Shown: in pieces, positions 27,491 through 35,750 of the stretch | Layout: the number at the start of each line of letters is the position of its first letter | Position numbering within the stretch: the first letter of the stretch is position 1 | Assembly: GCF_010093065.1 (NCBI RefSeq) | Contig: NZ_CP048113.1 | Span: 3,162,001 to 3,226,000, forward strand | Reading direction: 5' to 3' | From: Chitinophaga agri | GTDB lineage: Bacteria > Bacteroidota > Bacteroidia > Chitinophagales > Chitinophagaceae | Length of the DNA: 64,000 bases | Position numbers and translations under genes: made by a program | Notes under the pieces: model-generated | Database searches by the model: none | What the model saw: only the letters and a program-made list of their open reading frames with translations | Told to the model about the DNA's origin: nothing

Positions 27491-28369
27491 ATGAACGGGA
27501 CCTCATTCAGCTCTGATATTCGCTACTGGCTTAAACAAGGAAACACCATTAACCATCTTCTTTTCTGGAATGTCGTTGTTTTCCTTGTCCTGGGAATTAT
27601 GCGCCTGACCGGCAAATTTGCTACATCGTTAACTCCCATTACCGACTTTATAGAAAATAATCTTGCCCTGCACACCAATATTATGGCTGCATTGCAGAAA
27701 CCCTGGGGCCTTCTCACCTACATGTTCACGCATTTTGATATTCTGCATGTGTTCTTCAATATGCTGAACCTGTACTGGTTCGGGAGCATTTTCAGGTCTT
27801 TTCTCGGCAATCAGCGCATACTTCCGCTATATTTATTAGGTGGTATCGCTGGTGGTATCGCCTGCCTGCTGCTTTATAACCTGGCCCTGGGTGGATACAA
27901 CGCGCCTATGATCGGTGCTTCTGCTTCTGTTATGGCCATTCTGATCGCCTGTGCGACCAAACTGCCCAATTATGAGATAGGCCTTCTCTTCATAGGTTCT
28001 ATCCGGCTCAAATGGCTGGCTATCGTAGTGATTATCCTGGACCTCGTTTCCCTTACCCAGGGTAACTGGGGCGGTATCTCTGCTCACATGGGCGGCGCCC
28101 TGTTCGGTTTCGTTTATATCAAGTTCCTGAATAATGGTACTGACCTGTGTCAGCCCCTGATCTGGCTTTTTAGTAACCGTTCCCGCCGGGCTTCGGCTGC
28201 ACGGCGCCGTTTCAAACCGAAAAAATCTCCTCTTAAAGTGGTAAAAGCCGGCCAGGAAGAAAACAAACAACTGCGGCTGGACCAACTGCTCGACAAGATC
28301 AATGACAATGGCATGGAGAGCCTCAGCCCGGAAGAGAAAGCATGGCTGAAGAAAATGAGCCAGGAATAA
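27491..28369 (+). CDS. Rhomboid-family intramembrane serine protease
   Basis: This 292-residue protein has about six membrane helices. The catalytic dyad is Ser144 in GASAS and His199 in SAHMGG; the HxxxN-like loop HVFFNMLNLYWFG (about 86-98) matches the family. The soluble C-terminal tail from about 225 is basic (SRRASAARRRFKPKKS) and then charged, ending SPEEKAWLKKM, a DUF6576-like tail in Bacteroidota rhomboids. Substrates are not known. IspH follows 46 bp later but has its own promoter. Confidence 0.92.
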   Translation: MNGTSFSSDIRYWLKQGNTINHLLFWNVVVFLVLGIMRLTGKFATSLTPITDFIENNLALHTNIMAALQKPWGLLTYMFTHFDILHVFFNMLNLYWFGSIFRSFLGNQRILPLYLLGGIAGGIACLLLYNLALGGYNAPMIGASASVMAILIACATKLPNYEIGLLFIGSIRLKWLAIVVIILDLVSLTQGNWGGISAHMGGALFGFVYIKFLNNGTDLCQPLIWLFSNRSRRASAARRRFKPKKSPLKVVKAGQEENKQLRLDQLLDKINDNGMESLSPEEKAWLKKMSQE

Positions 28370-28375
28370 CCTGCC

Positions 28376-28408
28376 TTGTATCCCTGCCGTTCAAAATATG
28401 TAACTTTG
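28376..28408 (+). promoter_or_regulatory. Promoter very close to the ispH start
   Basis: TTG at 28376-28378, a 22-bp spacer and TAACTTTG at 28401-28408 (exact). The start codon at 28416 is only 7 bp downstream, so the mRNA would be nearly leaderless. Confidence 0.6.
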
Positions 28409-28415
28409 CCGCCAG

Positions 28416-29642
28416 ATGAAAACATTTAACGTTCCTATTATATATCGCAGTCCGCTGATCTCGGCTATTAAGAACCGCCGTAAGCAGCAGGACCGTATGA
28501 AAAAGGATTTTACACCGACTGTGCTGGACTTTGGTCCACTGAAAATATTACTGGCCCGCCACTTCGGCTTCTGCTACGGTGTCGAAAATGCCATTGAAAT
28601 AGCCTTTAAGACAGTAGAGGAAAATCCGGACAAACGGATCTTCCTGCTTAGTGAAATGATCCATAATCCACATGTCAACAATGACCTGCTGGCTAAAGGT
28701 GTACGGTTCATTATGGATACTGCAGGCAAACAGCTGGTTCCATGGGAATCACTGACCCCTGATGATATTGTCATCATCCCTGCCTTCGGTACCACCCTGG
28801 AAATAGAAGCAAAACTCTCGTCCCTGGGCATCGCTCCCCTGCAATACAATACCACCTGCCCATTTGTGGAAAGGGTCTGGAATAAAGCTGAGCAGATCGG
28901 AAAACAATCCTATACGGTGATCGTACACGGCAAACCAGGACATGAAGAAACCCGTGCAACCTTCTCCCACAGCCTTAGTAATACGCCTACTGTTGTGGTA
29001 AAAGATATAAAGGAAGCCGAACTGCTGGCTACCTTCATCACCGGAGAAAGAAAAGCGGAAGAGTTTTATACGCACTTCAATGGCCAGTACTCCCCGGGTT
29101 TCGATGTGACCAAAGACCTTCAGCGTGTGGGCGTCGTCAATCAGACGACCATGCTCGCCACTGAAACACAGGCAATTGCTGACTACATCAAAAATGTGAT
29201 CATGGACCGATATGCCCTGACTGCTGATAACGTCAGTGAGCGTTTTGCCGATACCCGTGATACCCTATGCTATGCAACCAACGATAACCAAAGTGCAGTA
29301 ACCGGCCTGTTGCAGCAGGATGCTGATCTTGCTATTGTCGTAGGTGGTTACAACAGCTCCAACACCTCACACCTGGTAGAACTCTGTGAAGTGAAACTGC
29401 CTACCTATTTCATTTCTTCTGAAGAAAAAATGGTGTCATCCAGTGAGATCCATCACTGGGACTTCCACCACAAACAGGAACTGCACAGCACCTCCTTCCT
29501 TCCGGAACAGGAACAGATCACTATCATGCTGACAAGCGGTGCTTCCTGCCCGGATGCGCTCGTTGAAGCAGTGATCAGAAAACTGTTGTCCTTCTATGAT
29601 CTGGAATATAAAATGGAAGCTGTCGCAGCTACTTTTGCCTAA
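28416..29642 (+). CDS. ispH: 4-hydroxy-3-methylbut-2-enyl diphosphate reductase
   Basis: This 408-residue iron-sulfur enzyme makes IPP and DMAPP in the last step of the MEP isoprenoid pathway. The three cluster Cys are Cys53 (HFGFCYGV), Cys148 (NTTCPFV) and Cys378 (SGASCPD). It is longer than the E. coli enzyme (about 316 residues) and has the N-terminal extension MKTFNVPIIYRSPLISAIKN that I recall from Bacteroidota IspH. An in-frame Met at codon 28 is an alternative start, which the very short leader makes worth noting. A strong terminator follows. Confidence 0.95.
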   Translation: MKTFNVPIIYRSPLISAIKNRRKQQDRMKKDFTPTVLDFGPLKILLARHFGFCYGVENAIEIAFKTVEENPDKRIFLLSEMIHNPHVNNDLLAKGVRFIMDTAGKQLVPWESLTPDDIVIIPAFGTTLEIEAKLSSLGIAPLQYNTTCPFVERVWNKAEQIGKQSYTVIVHGKPGHEETRATFSHSLSNTPTVVVKDIKEAELLATFITGERKAEEFYTHFNGQYSPGFDVTKDLQRVGVVNQTTMLATETQAIADYIKNVIMDRYALTADNVSERFADTRDTLCYATNDNQSAVTGLLQQDADLAIVVGGYNSSNTSHLVELCEVKLPTYFISSEEKMVSSSEIHHWDFHHKQELHSTSFLPEQEQITIMLTSGASCPDALVEAVIRKLLSFYDLEYKMEAVAATFA

Positions 29643-29678
29643 ATAATGCTGACATCATTCTCCGAAAGGTATAAAAGC

Positions 29679-29708
29679 AAAAAAGACACCAGGCGGTGTC
29701 TTTTTTCT
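29679..29708 (+). terminator. Intrinsic terminator of ispH
   Basis: AAAAAAGACACC / GGTGTCTTTTTT, loop AGGC, then more T. Confidence 0.93.
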
Positions 29709-29867
29709 TTGGGGCTAATCAATGCTAGTAATGCAGAGAAAAAAAATTTTATATCGTAATAAGTTTAAACCTGAGTCAAAAGTAGTCGTTCAGGCGTATG
29801 CACGCAATAGAGAATTATTATCCGGTGGTCTATTTCCTGTAAGTGGCGTAAAACAGATTAAATCTGG

Positions 29868-30644
29868 TTAGAACTGCATCGCTTTTTTAAGGAAATCTGC
29901 CTTCCTTCTTCTCGAAATTTCTACCTGCGTTCCATCACTCATCAATGCAAACCCGCCTTCACCCTGTATATACGACTGCATTTGCTGTAAGTTGATCAGG
30001 TGTGAATTGTGTACCCTGAAGAAGTCAACATCCGTGAGCAGCTCTTCAAACTCTTTTAACGGCCTGGATACCATGAGATTCTTCTTATCTGTAAAAAAGA
30101 TCCGGGTATAATTACCTGTTGACTCACAACGCACTATATTCTGTACAGGCATAAAAACCAACCCGTTGATAGTCGGCAGTGCTATCTTCTTATGTGTCTG
30201 GTGCAGTGTCTTCATGTTCTGCAGGAAGACTTCCAGGGGAGAAGTATTCATTTCCGGCTGCGCACTATTCCCTGCGGCGTTTCGCCGGCTGATACATTTC
30301 TGTATCGCGTCCTGCAGCTCTTTAACGCTAAAAGGCTTTAGTAAATAATCCAGTGCATTGAACTTAATGGCTTTCAGGGCATATTGTTCATAAGCGGTGG
30401 TAAAGATCACATCAAAAGTGATCTTATCAAACATTTTCAGTAACTCAAAACCGTTCTGATGAGGCATTTCCACATCCAGGAATACGACATCCGGCTGCAC
30501 TTCCATTATCAGCTCCTTTGCCTCTTTCACACTGTTCACGCCTCCCAGCACAGTCACTTCCGGACATTTCTTCTGAAGCATAGTCTGGAGAGCATCTATA
30601 CAATGTTGCTCATCATCAACAATGATTGCTTTAATTTCGCTCAT
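29868..30644 (-). CDS. LytTR-family response regulator
   Basis: This 258-residue protein has a receiver domain (acidic pocket Asp10-Asp11, phospho-acceptor Asp57 in FLDVEM, Thr near 83, Lys103 in LLKPF) and a LytTR DNA-binding domain (about 150-255, with CESTGNYTRIFF and FFRVHNSHLINLQQM). It lies 18 bp after the stop of the LytS-type kinase gene and is surely its partner. Such pairs are common in Bacteroidota and are usually local regulators; the target genes are not evident. Confidence 0.95.
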   Translation of the reverse strand: MSEIKAIIVDDEQHCIDALQTMLQKKCPEVTVLGGVNSVKEAKELIMEVQPDVVFLDVEMPHQNGFELLKMFDKITFDVIFTTAYEQYALKAIKFNALDYLLKPFSVKELQDAIQKCISRRNAAGNSAQPEMNTSPLEVFLQNMKTLHQTHKKIALPTINGLVFMPVQNIVRCESTGNYTRIFFTDKKNLMVSRPLKEFEELLTDVDFFRVHNSHLINLQQMQSYIQGEGGFALMSDGTQVEISRRRKADFLKKAMQF

Positions 30645-30662
30645 GCTGTGTGTGTAGGTTTT

Positions 30663-32615
30663 TTAAAATATAAATTCTACGGGTAAGATCAGTGTCACCT
30701 TTGTACCCAATGCTTTACCCGTCTCATCTTCCAGGTCTATAATCGTCACGTCCGCTTCTTTCGTATTGTTGATCTTCCTGATGAGGTCTATACGGCCTTC
30801 TGTTACCTTCATCCCCATTGAGCGATGGGTCTGTCCCTTTTTTTCCTTGATCTCGATTGCTTTTTTACGTCCTATACCATTATCTGTAACCGTACAGGTC
30901 AGGGTTTTTCCTTTCAGTGTGACAGCTATATCCAGCATCCCCTTGCCTGATTTATGTACAAGACCATGCCAGATCGCATTTTCTACATATGGTTGAATGA
31001 TCATCGGTGGAATCATTACTTCCTCCTCATTAATATCGTCTTCTACATTGATCTGGTATTCAAATACATCATTGCAGCGCAGCTTTTCCAGGTCCAGGTA
31101 AAGGCGTAATGACTCCAGTTCCTTGTTCAAAGATATGAATGTGTATTGGGTGTTATCAAGGATCATCCTCATTAGCCGGGAAAATTTCGTCAGATAATCT
31201 GACGCCTCTTCCTGGTTATTACTCCAGATGAACCGGTGAATAGAGCTGAGTGAGTTGAAAATAAAGTGAGGATTCATCTGGGCACGCAAAGAACGAAGTT
31301 CCAGCTGAAGGGTCTGTTTATTGGTTTCCAGGTTGCGGTGTCTGATATAGAAGAACCCTCCTATTATCAGCATCACTAAAAATCCTGCCATCGACAATGT
31401 ATATACCACATTACGTTTGGTACGTAATTCACCCAGCTGTTTATCATGTTCTAATGACTTGATCTGGTTATCTTTACGATCCACATCATAGATCGCCTGC
31501 GTTTGTGCCCACGCCAGCGAAGACTGTTCACTGATCAGACTGTCCTTATACACAAGCGATTTTTCCATTGCTTCCATTGATCGTTTGAAATCACCGGAAG
31601 CCTTGTAGTCCTTGGCCAATGCCTTATACCCTTCCATCAGCAGGTATTTAAAACGCCAGCTCTGGCTAAGGTTGATGGACTGCATAAAGTATTTACGGGC
31701 TTCTTCATGCTTTCCCTGCAGGCTCCACAGTTTCGCAATGTTCAGATAACTTTCTGCCACATGGACCTTATCATCTACGTTACCGTTGACTTCCAAAGCT
31801 TTATTCAGATATTCAAGTGCCTGGGCGTAGTCTTTTTTCTCCTGATAGGCGGAGCCGAGCGAGTTATAACAGATGGCCAGTCCGATACTGTTATTCAGTT
31901 GCTGATTTACTGCGAGGGATTTCTTATAATATTCGATCGCAAGGTCCAGTCGTTTTAGTCCCTGATAGGCGTAGCCTATGTTTCCCAGGTTGATCGCTAC
32001 TCCCAGATTGTTCTTGCTTTGCTTCTCCAGTTCGAGTGCCTTTTCAAAATGATTGATCGCCTCTGCATATTTTTCGGTAGAGAGATTAATGTTTCCGATG
32101 CTATTGATCGCTACGCAGATATTACGGACATCATTGATCTTCTCGGCCAGTTGCAGGGCCCTGAAATGATAATCAAATGCCTTCTCCAGCTGGTCATCCA
32201 TCCGGCGGTAGTCCACACCGGTATTGTTCAGGGCAATACAGAGCCACAGGTCATTTCTTGCTTCTTCAGCGTATTTAACAGCTTTCTGGTGATAATCAGC
32301 AGCGAGGAGATACTCTGATTTGTTTCTTTTAGCGCTACCCGCTTCATTATATGCATTGAACAGTCCATACGCATATTTTATGCGCTGCGACAACAGAATT
32401 GCTTCCTGGAAAAAAGGATTTTCCGCCCCTTGTTTATCAAAGTAGCGTCCAAGCGATTTGCCTTTCTCTATTAACCATTTCACCTTACCTGTATCTGCCG
32501 GGAGCCTTTTGGCAGAATCAAGCGTACGGAATACAAGCACCGAATCCTGGGCTATCACATCATTCCCCTTTACCAGGAAGAGCACGAAAAGTAGATAAAA
32601 GTAGCCTTTAAACAT
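30663..32615 (-). CDS. TPR sensor histidine kinase, LytS/YehU type
   Basis: This 650-residue protein has a signal segment (1-22), tetratricopeptide repeats spanning about 80-330 (AEAINHFEKALELEKQS, DLAIEYYKKSLAVNQQL, AQALEYLNKALEVN), one membrane helix near 400-420, a His_kinase domain with His in MNPHFIFNSL (about 449), and a HATPase with NAIWHGLVHKSGKG and DNGIGRKKA. The TPRs would sit in the periplasm and sense a protein or peptide. The response regulator gene follows directly. Confidence 0.95.
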   Translation of the reverse strand: MFKGYFYLLFVLFLVKGNDVIAQDSVLVFRTLDSAKRLPADTGKVKWLIEKGKSLGRYFDKQGAENPFFQEAILLSQRIKYAYGLFNAYNEAGSAKRNKSEYLLAADYHQKAVKYAEEARNDLWLCIALNNTGVDYRRMDDQLEKAFDYHFRALQLAEKINDVRNICVAINSIGNINLSTEKYAEAINHFEKALELEKQSKNNLGVAINLGNIGYAYQGLKRLDLAIEYYKKSLAVNQQLNNSIGLAICYNSLGSAYQEKKDYAQALEYLNKALEVNGNVDDKVHVAESYLNIAKLWSLQGKHEEARKYFMQSINLSQSWRFKYLLMEGYKALAKDYKASGDFKRSMEAMEKSLVYKDSLISEQSSLAWAQTQAIYDVDRKDNQIKSLEHDKQLGELRTKRNVVYTLSMAGFLVMLIIGGFFYIRHRNLETNKQTLQLELRSLRAQMNPHFIFNSLSSIHRFIWSNNQEEASDYLTKFSRLMRMILDNTQYTFISLNKELESLRLYLDLEKLRCNDVFEYQINVEDDINEEEVMIPPMIIQPYVENAIWHGLVHKSGKGMLDIAVTLKGKTLTCTVTDNGIGRKKAIEIKEKKGQTHRSMGMKVTEGRIDLIRKINNTKEADVTIIDLEDETGKALGTKVTLILPVEFIF

Positions 32616-33052
32616 GCATCAGCCAGGTAATACCACAAGTTAAATAAAAAAGCGAAAGGGCGAAAGAATTCGCCCCTTCTTCCTATTAACCGAATACACC
32701 TACTGAAAATATGGAACAAAGCAGGCATTCCTGCCCTGCACCACATTAAGTTTAATAAATATCAGCCCACAAAGCCACGATATATATAATCTAAGTTTCG
32801 TAACGGTTAATAGCAACAGGTCTTTGGATATAGTTATAGTAAGATCGTTGAGACCTTATACGACTTCTCTTGACCCTGTTGGGTAAAATATATTTGATTA
32901 AACGGCGCACTGTATGAACCGGTCAACACAATACAATAATAAAATTGCAGGAAATTCTAGAGGATGTGGAAAATTACTGAAAGGGTTTCTCTCCGGTCGG
33001 TACCGGGAATACAACAAATTTAAAAAGGATTTTTTAAAACTAAAAAATAATT
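32616..33052. other. Intergenic region between cmk and the kinase operon
   Basis: About 435 bp between the 3' end of cmk and the start of the histidine kinase gene. The sequence is AT-rich with no convincing gene; a 75-codon ORF on the plus strand (32914-33141) runs into cmk and has no features. No clear terminator for cmk is seen here. Confidence 0.6.
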
Positions 33053-33739
33053 TCAGGACTGCACCAAAACAGCATCTTCTATCCACTGCATCACCAGCTT
33101 CAGCTGTTCATCCTGGGTTAACTGACTGTTGTCAAGGATAATGGCATCTTCCGCCTTTCTCAATGGGCTGATCTCCCTGTTTGTGTCTATATAGTCTCTG
33201 AGCTCAAGGTTCTCTTTTACCTCGTGAATACTGATATTCTTGTTCTTGGCATACAATTCCTTGAACCTGCGTTCAACACGAATGGCTGTGTCAGCGGTCA
33301 TGAATATTTTTAGTTCTGCATGTGGGAATACCGTTGTACCGATATCCCTTCCATCCATTACAATACCCTTTCTTTTGCCCATTTTCTGTTGCTGTGCAAC
33401 GGCAAGTTCGCGTACTTCCTTTATGGCTGCCACTTCACTTACCTTTTCAGCAACCAGCATTTCCCTGATCATGTGCTCGACATTTTCCCCGTTCAGGGTA
33501 ATTTCCGATGCCTGTGACATAGGGTTGAACTCAAACTCCAGGTGAATGTCTGCCAATGCCGCCTTTACCGCGTCATGGTCGTTCCAGTCCACCCTGTTCT
33601 GAATAAAATAAAGCGTTATTGCACGATACATGGCCCCACTATCAATGTAGACATAATCAAGCTGCGCTGCCAGTTGTTTTGCCAGCGTGCTCTTCCCACA
33701 TGAAGAATAACCATCTATCGTGATAATAATCTTTTTCAA
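33053..33739 (-). CDS. cmk: Cytidylate kinase
   Basis: This enzyme phosphorylates CMP and dCMP. The P loop is GYSSCGKST (residues 9-17) and substrate motifs are DSGAMYRAIT and MDGRDIGTTVFP. The frame is open to an ATG at 33865, but the conserved protein begins at LKKIIITIDGYSS, so I choose the TTG at 33739 (228 residues, a normal family length). A -7 box TAACTTTA at 33779-33786 on this strand lies inside the longer frame, so an mRNA starting there could not use the ATG. Upstream is the large palindrome at 33922-34000. Confidence 0.88.
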   Translation of the reverse strand: MKKIIITIDGYSSCGKSTLAKQLAAQLDYVYIDSGAMYRAITLYFIQNRVDWNDHDAVKAALADIHLEFEFNPMSQASEITLNGENVEHMIREMLVAEKVSEVAAIKEVRELAVAQQQKMGKRKGIVMDGRDIGTTVFPHAELKIFMTADTAIRVERRFKELYAKNKNISIHEVKENLELRDYIDTNREISPLRKAEDAIILDNSQLTQDEQLKLVMQWIEDAVLVQS

Positions 33740-33778
33740 AACCCCGGTATTAAATGCTGTAGAATGAATTAGACGGTG

Positions 33779-33786
33779 TAAAGTTA
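33779..33786 (-). promoter_or_regulatory. -7 promoter element of cmk
   Basis: TAACTTTA on the minus strand, matching TAnnTTTG except the last base, 40 bp before the TTG start codon. Confidence 0.5.
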
Positions 33787-33921
33787 AAGGAAAAATGTAG
33801 AAACGTGAAAGCCTGATCGCCCGGTTTAGCGAAATAAAATGAAATGGGTGGTACCTGCTATACATTTTGCCAGCACTCTCCCATTTTATGCCCTGACAAA
33901 TGTCTGATATCGGGTCTATAT

Positions 33922-34000
33922 CGTCACTTCAAGGGCACCAAAAGGGCACCTCAATATCGCCGGGATATTGAGGTGCCCTTTTGGTGCCCTTGAAGTGACG
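33922..34000. repeat. Giant perfect palindrome, copy 2 of a modular repeat
   Basis: Two perfect 37-bp arms (33922-33958 and 33964-34000) around the loop GCCGG. The words GTCACTTCAAGGGCACC, AAAAGGGCACC and TCAATATC match those in the palindrome at 4536-4606 but in a different arrangement and with swapped modules. It lies in the 400-bp region between the T9SS surface gene (ending 34140) and cmk; the rest of that region holds nothing obvious. Confidence 0.92.
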
Positions 34001-34139
34001 GTAAGATGCCTATTAAGTAGGCTTACCAGGCGCTATATGAATGCTGGATGAACGGATATAAAAAGCATACTGTTTGTTATCCACATACCTGGCACACCCA
34101 TTCCGAACTAAACCCGATCTACCCGTAACACAATCAGGA

Positions 34140-35711
34140 TCAATGGTCTATAACCACGACTTTGCAAACATACGCCTGCTTGCCGCTCTCCTTGTGTGTC
34201 AGTACCAGGAAGTACGTACCGGTAGGCATGTCCCTGATATCCAGCTCACTTTGACCGACCATCTCCAGCTTACGGATCTGTTGTCCCCAGGTATCATATA
34301 TCTGTACGATCAATGGTGTCTTAATACCTTTGACAGTTACCTTAAACTGACCGTAGTTCGGATTCGGGAATACTGTAGCCTGGATCAATGGTCCTACCTC
34401 CCTTACGTCGGTATAGACATACTTACCAGTAGACGATACGGCCTTGATGCGGTAATAGCTCCATCCGTCGTAAGGATTGTTATCCTGCCAGTAATATTCC
34501 AGGCGGGTGGTACTGTAACCACCGGGTGCCTTGGTAGCAACGGTCCCTATTTTCTTAAATGACGTTTCATTATCCAGCATGCGCTCGATCTCAAAGACAG
34601 CATTATTTGTCTCGCGGCTCGTTGTCCACACCAGGTCAACCAGTGAATAACTGATGCGGTAAGCATTGAAATGAATGATATCTGCCGGCAGATAACTGTA
34701 CGATAATGAAGTCAGTTTCGTAAAATAGGCATCACTACCCAGTCCCGGCATCCCCCTCGAATGCATTGTAGCGGTTTGACGCATCGGCTGTGTCGTCAAT
34801 GTACCGGGCGCCATATTATCATTAACGCCTGTACGTCTTTCCCAGCTATTGTCACCGAACTGGCTGATATAACTGCTGGCACGATTCACCTTATACTCTG
34901 CGGCCTCATCGGCATCCATATGCTGCAGGGCCACAGTGGTCAGTCCTGAACCTGTACCATCCTTACCAAGATGCCATGACTTAAATACAACGCTGTCATA
35001 CAGTATCCTTCCTGCTATCGCCTGTTGATATACACTGTCAAATACTCTTGCCTTAAAGTCCTCCGGACTACCCTCATACCTCACACCAGCCGGCGCATAG
35101 TTCCTCGCACTGGTGCCTACAGGAAAGACCACCTGTCCGGATGCATTGCTCAGCTTTGCACGATACAGGAACCCTCCAGCCGTCTCAGGGCCGGTAACGA
35201 TAAAACGCTGATCACTGTATCCGCTGATCGTACCAGGATTATTATTTCCTACCAGCAGGTTCCAACCATTCAGATACACATGCCCGTTAGTTAGTTGTAA
35301 TGTATTCCTCACCTGCAGATCATTGAGATCTGCCAGTATAATACCATTGGCATTACTGACTTCCAGATTGGGGAAACTGGCACCTGATCTTGCAGCAACG
35401 TTATATCCACCGGCAACGATCTGCTGACCTTTATTGCCTGCAAACCTGAATATTCCGCCGGTACCGCTGGTACCTGAAGTACTTTCGTCAGATAGAAGTG
35501 CTGTATATCCGTTCGTCCATTGTTTTCCCAGGAAATAAAGCACTGACGCCGGACTGGAGCCCAGCGTCCCATCATTGGTCACATCACCAAAAAAGGCGAC
35601 GTTCCCAAAACTCCACACTTTACCATCAGCAGGAATGTATGCTGCCTGCTGGGCAGTGATGGTATCTATTGAGAGTACCAGAAAACATAATAGGAGTAAA
35701 TATCTCTTCAT
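34140..35711 (-). CDS. Secreted protein with a type IX secretion C-terminal sorting domain
   Basis: This 523-residue protein has a signal peptide (1-20, ending ITAQ), a Gly/Ser/Asn-rich beta region (about 25-260), a fibronectin-like stretch (about 350-440) and a T9SS type A sorting domain (the last 75 residues: VFPNPNYGQFKVTVKG, QIYDTWGQQI, LDIRDMPTGTYFLVLTHKE). It should be exported through the outer membrane by the T9SS, of which PorW/SprE is in this window, and anchored or released. It is last in a three-gene operon with the two tail-fibre-like genes (39 bp spacing). Confidence 0.88.
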   Translation of the reverse strand: MKRYLLLLCFLVLSIDTITAQQAAYIPADGKVWSFGNVAFFGDVTNDGTLGSSPASVLYFLGKQWTNGYTALLSDESTSGTSGTGGIFRFAGNKGQQIVAGGYNVAARSGASFPNLEVSNANGIILADLNDLQVRNTLQLTNGHVYLNGWNLLVGNNNPGTISGYSDQRFIVTGPETAGGFLYRAKLSNASGQVVFPVGTSARNYAPAGVRYEGSPEDFKARVFDSVYQQAIAGRILYDSVVFKSWHLGKDGTGSGLTTVALQHMDADEAAEYKVNRASSYISQFGDNSWERRTGVNDNMAPGTLTTQPMRQTATMHSRGMPGLGSDAYFTKLTSLSYSYLPADIIHFNAYRISYSLVDLVWTTSRETNNAVFEIERMLDNETSFKKIGTVATKAPGGYSTTRLEYYWQDNNPYDGWSYYRIKAVSSTGKYVYTDVREVGPLIQATVFPNPNYGQFKVTVKGIKTPLIVQIYDTWGQQIRKLEMVGQSELDIRDMPTGTYFLVLTHKESGKQAYVCKVVVIDH

Positions 35712-35750
35712 GCAGGTATTATGTTTTATAGTATCGCTTCGTGTGCATAG

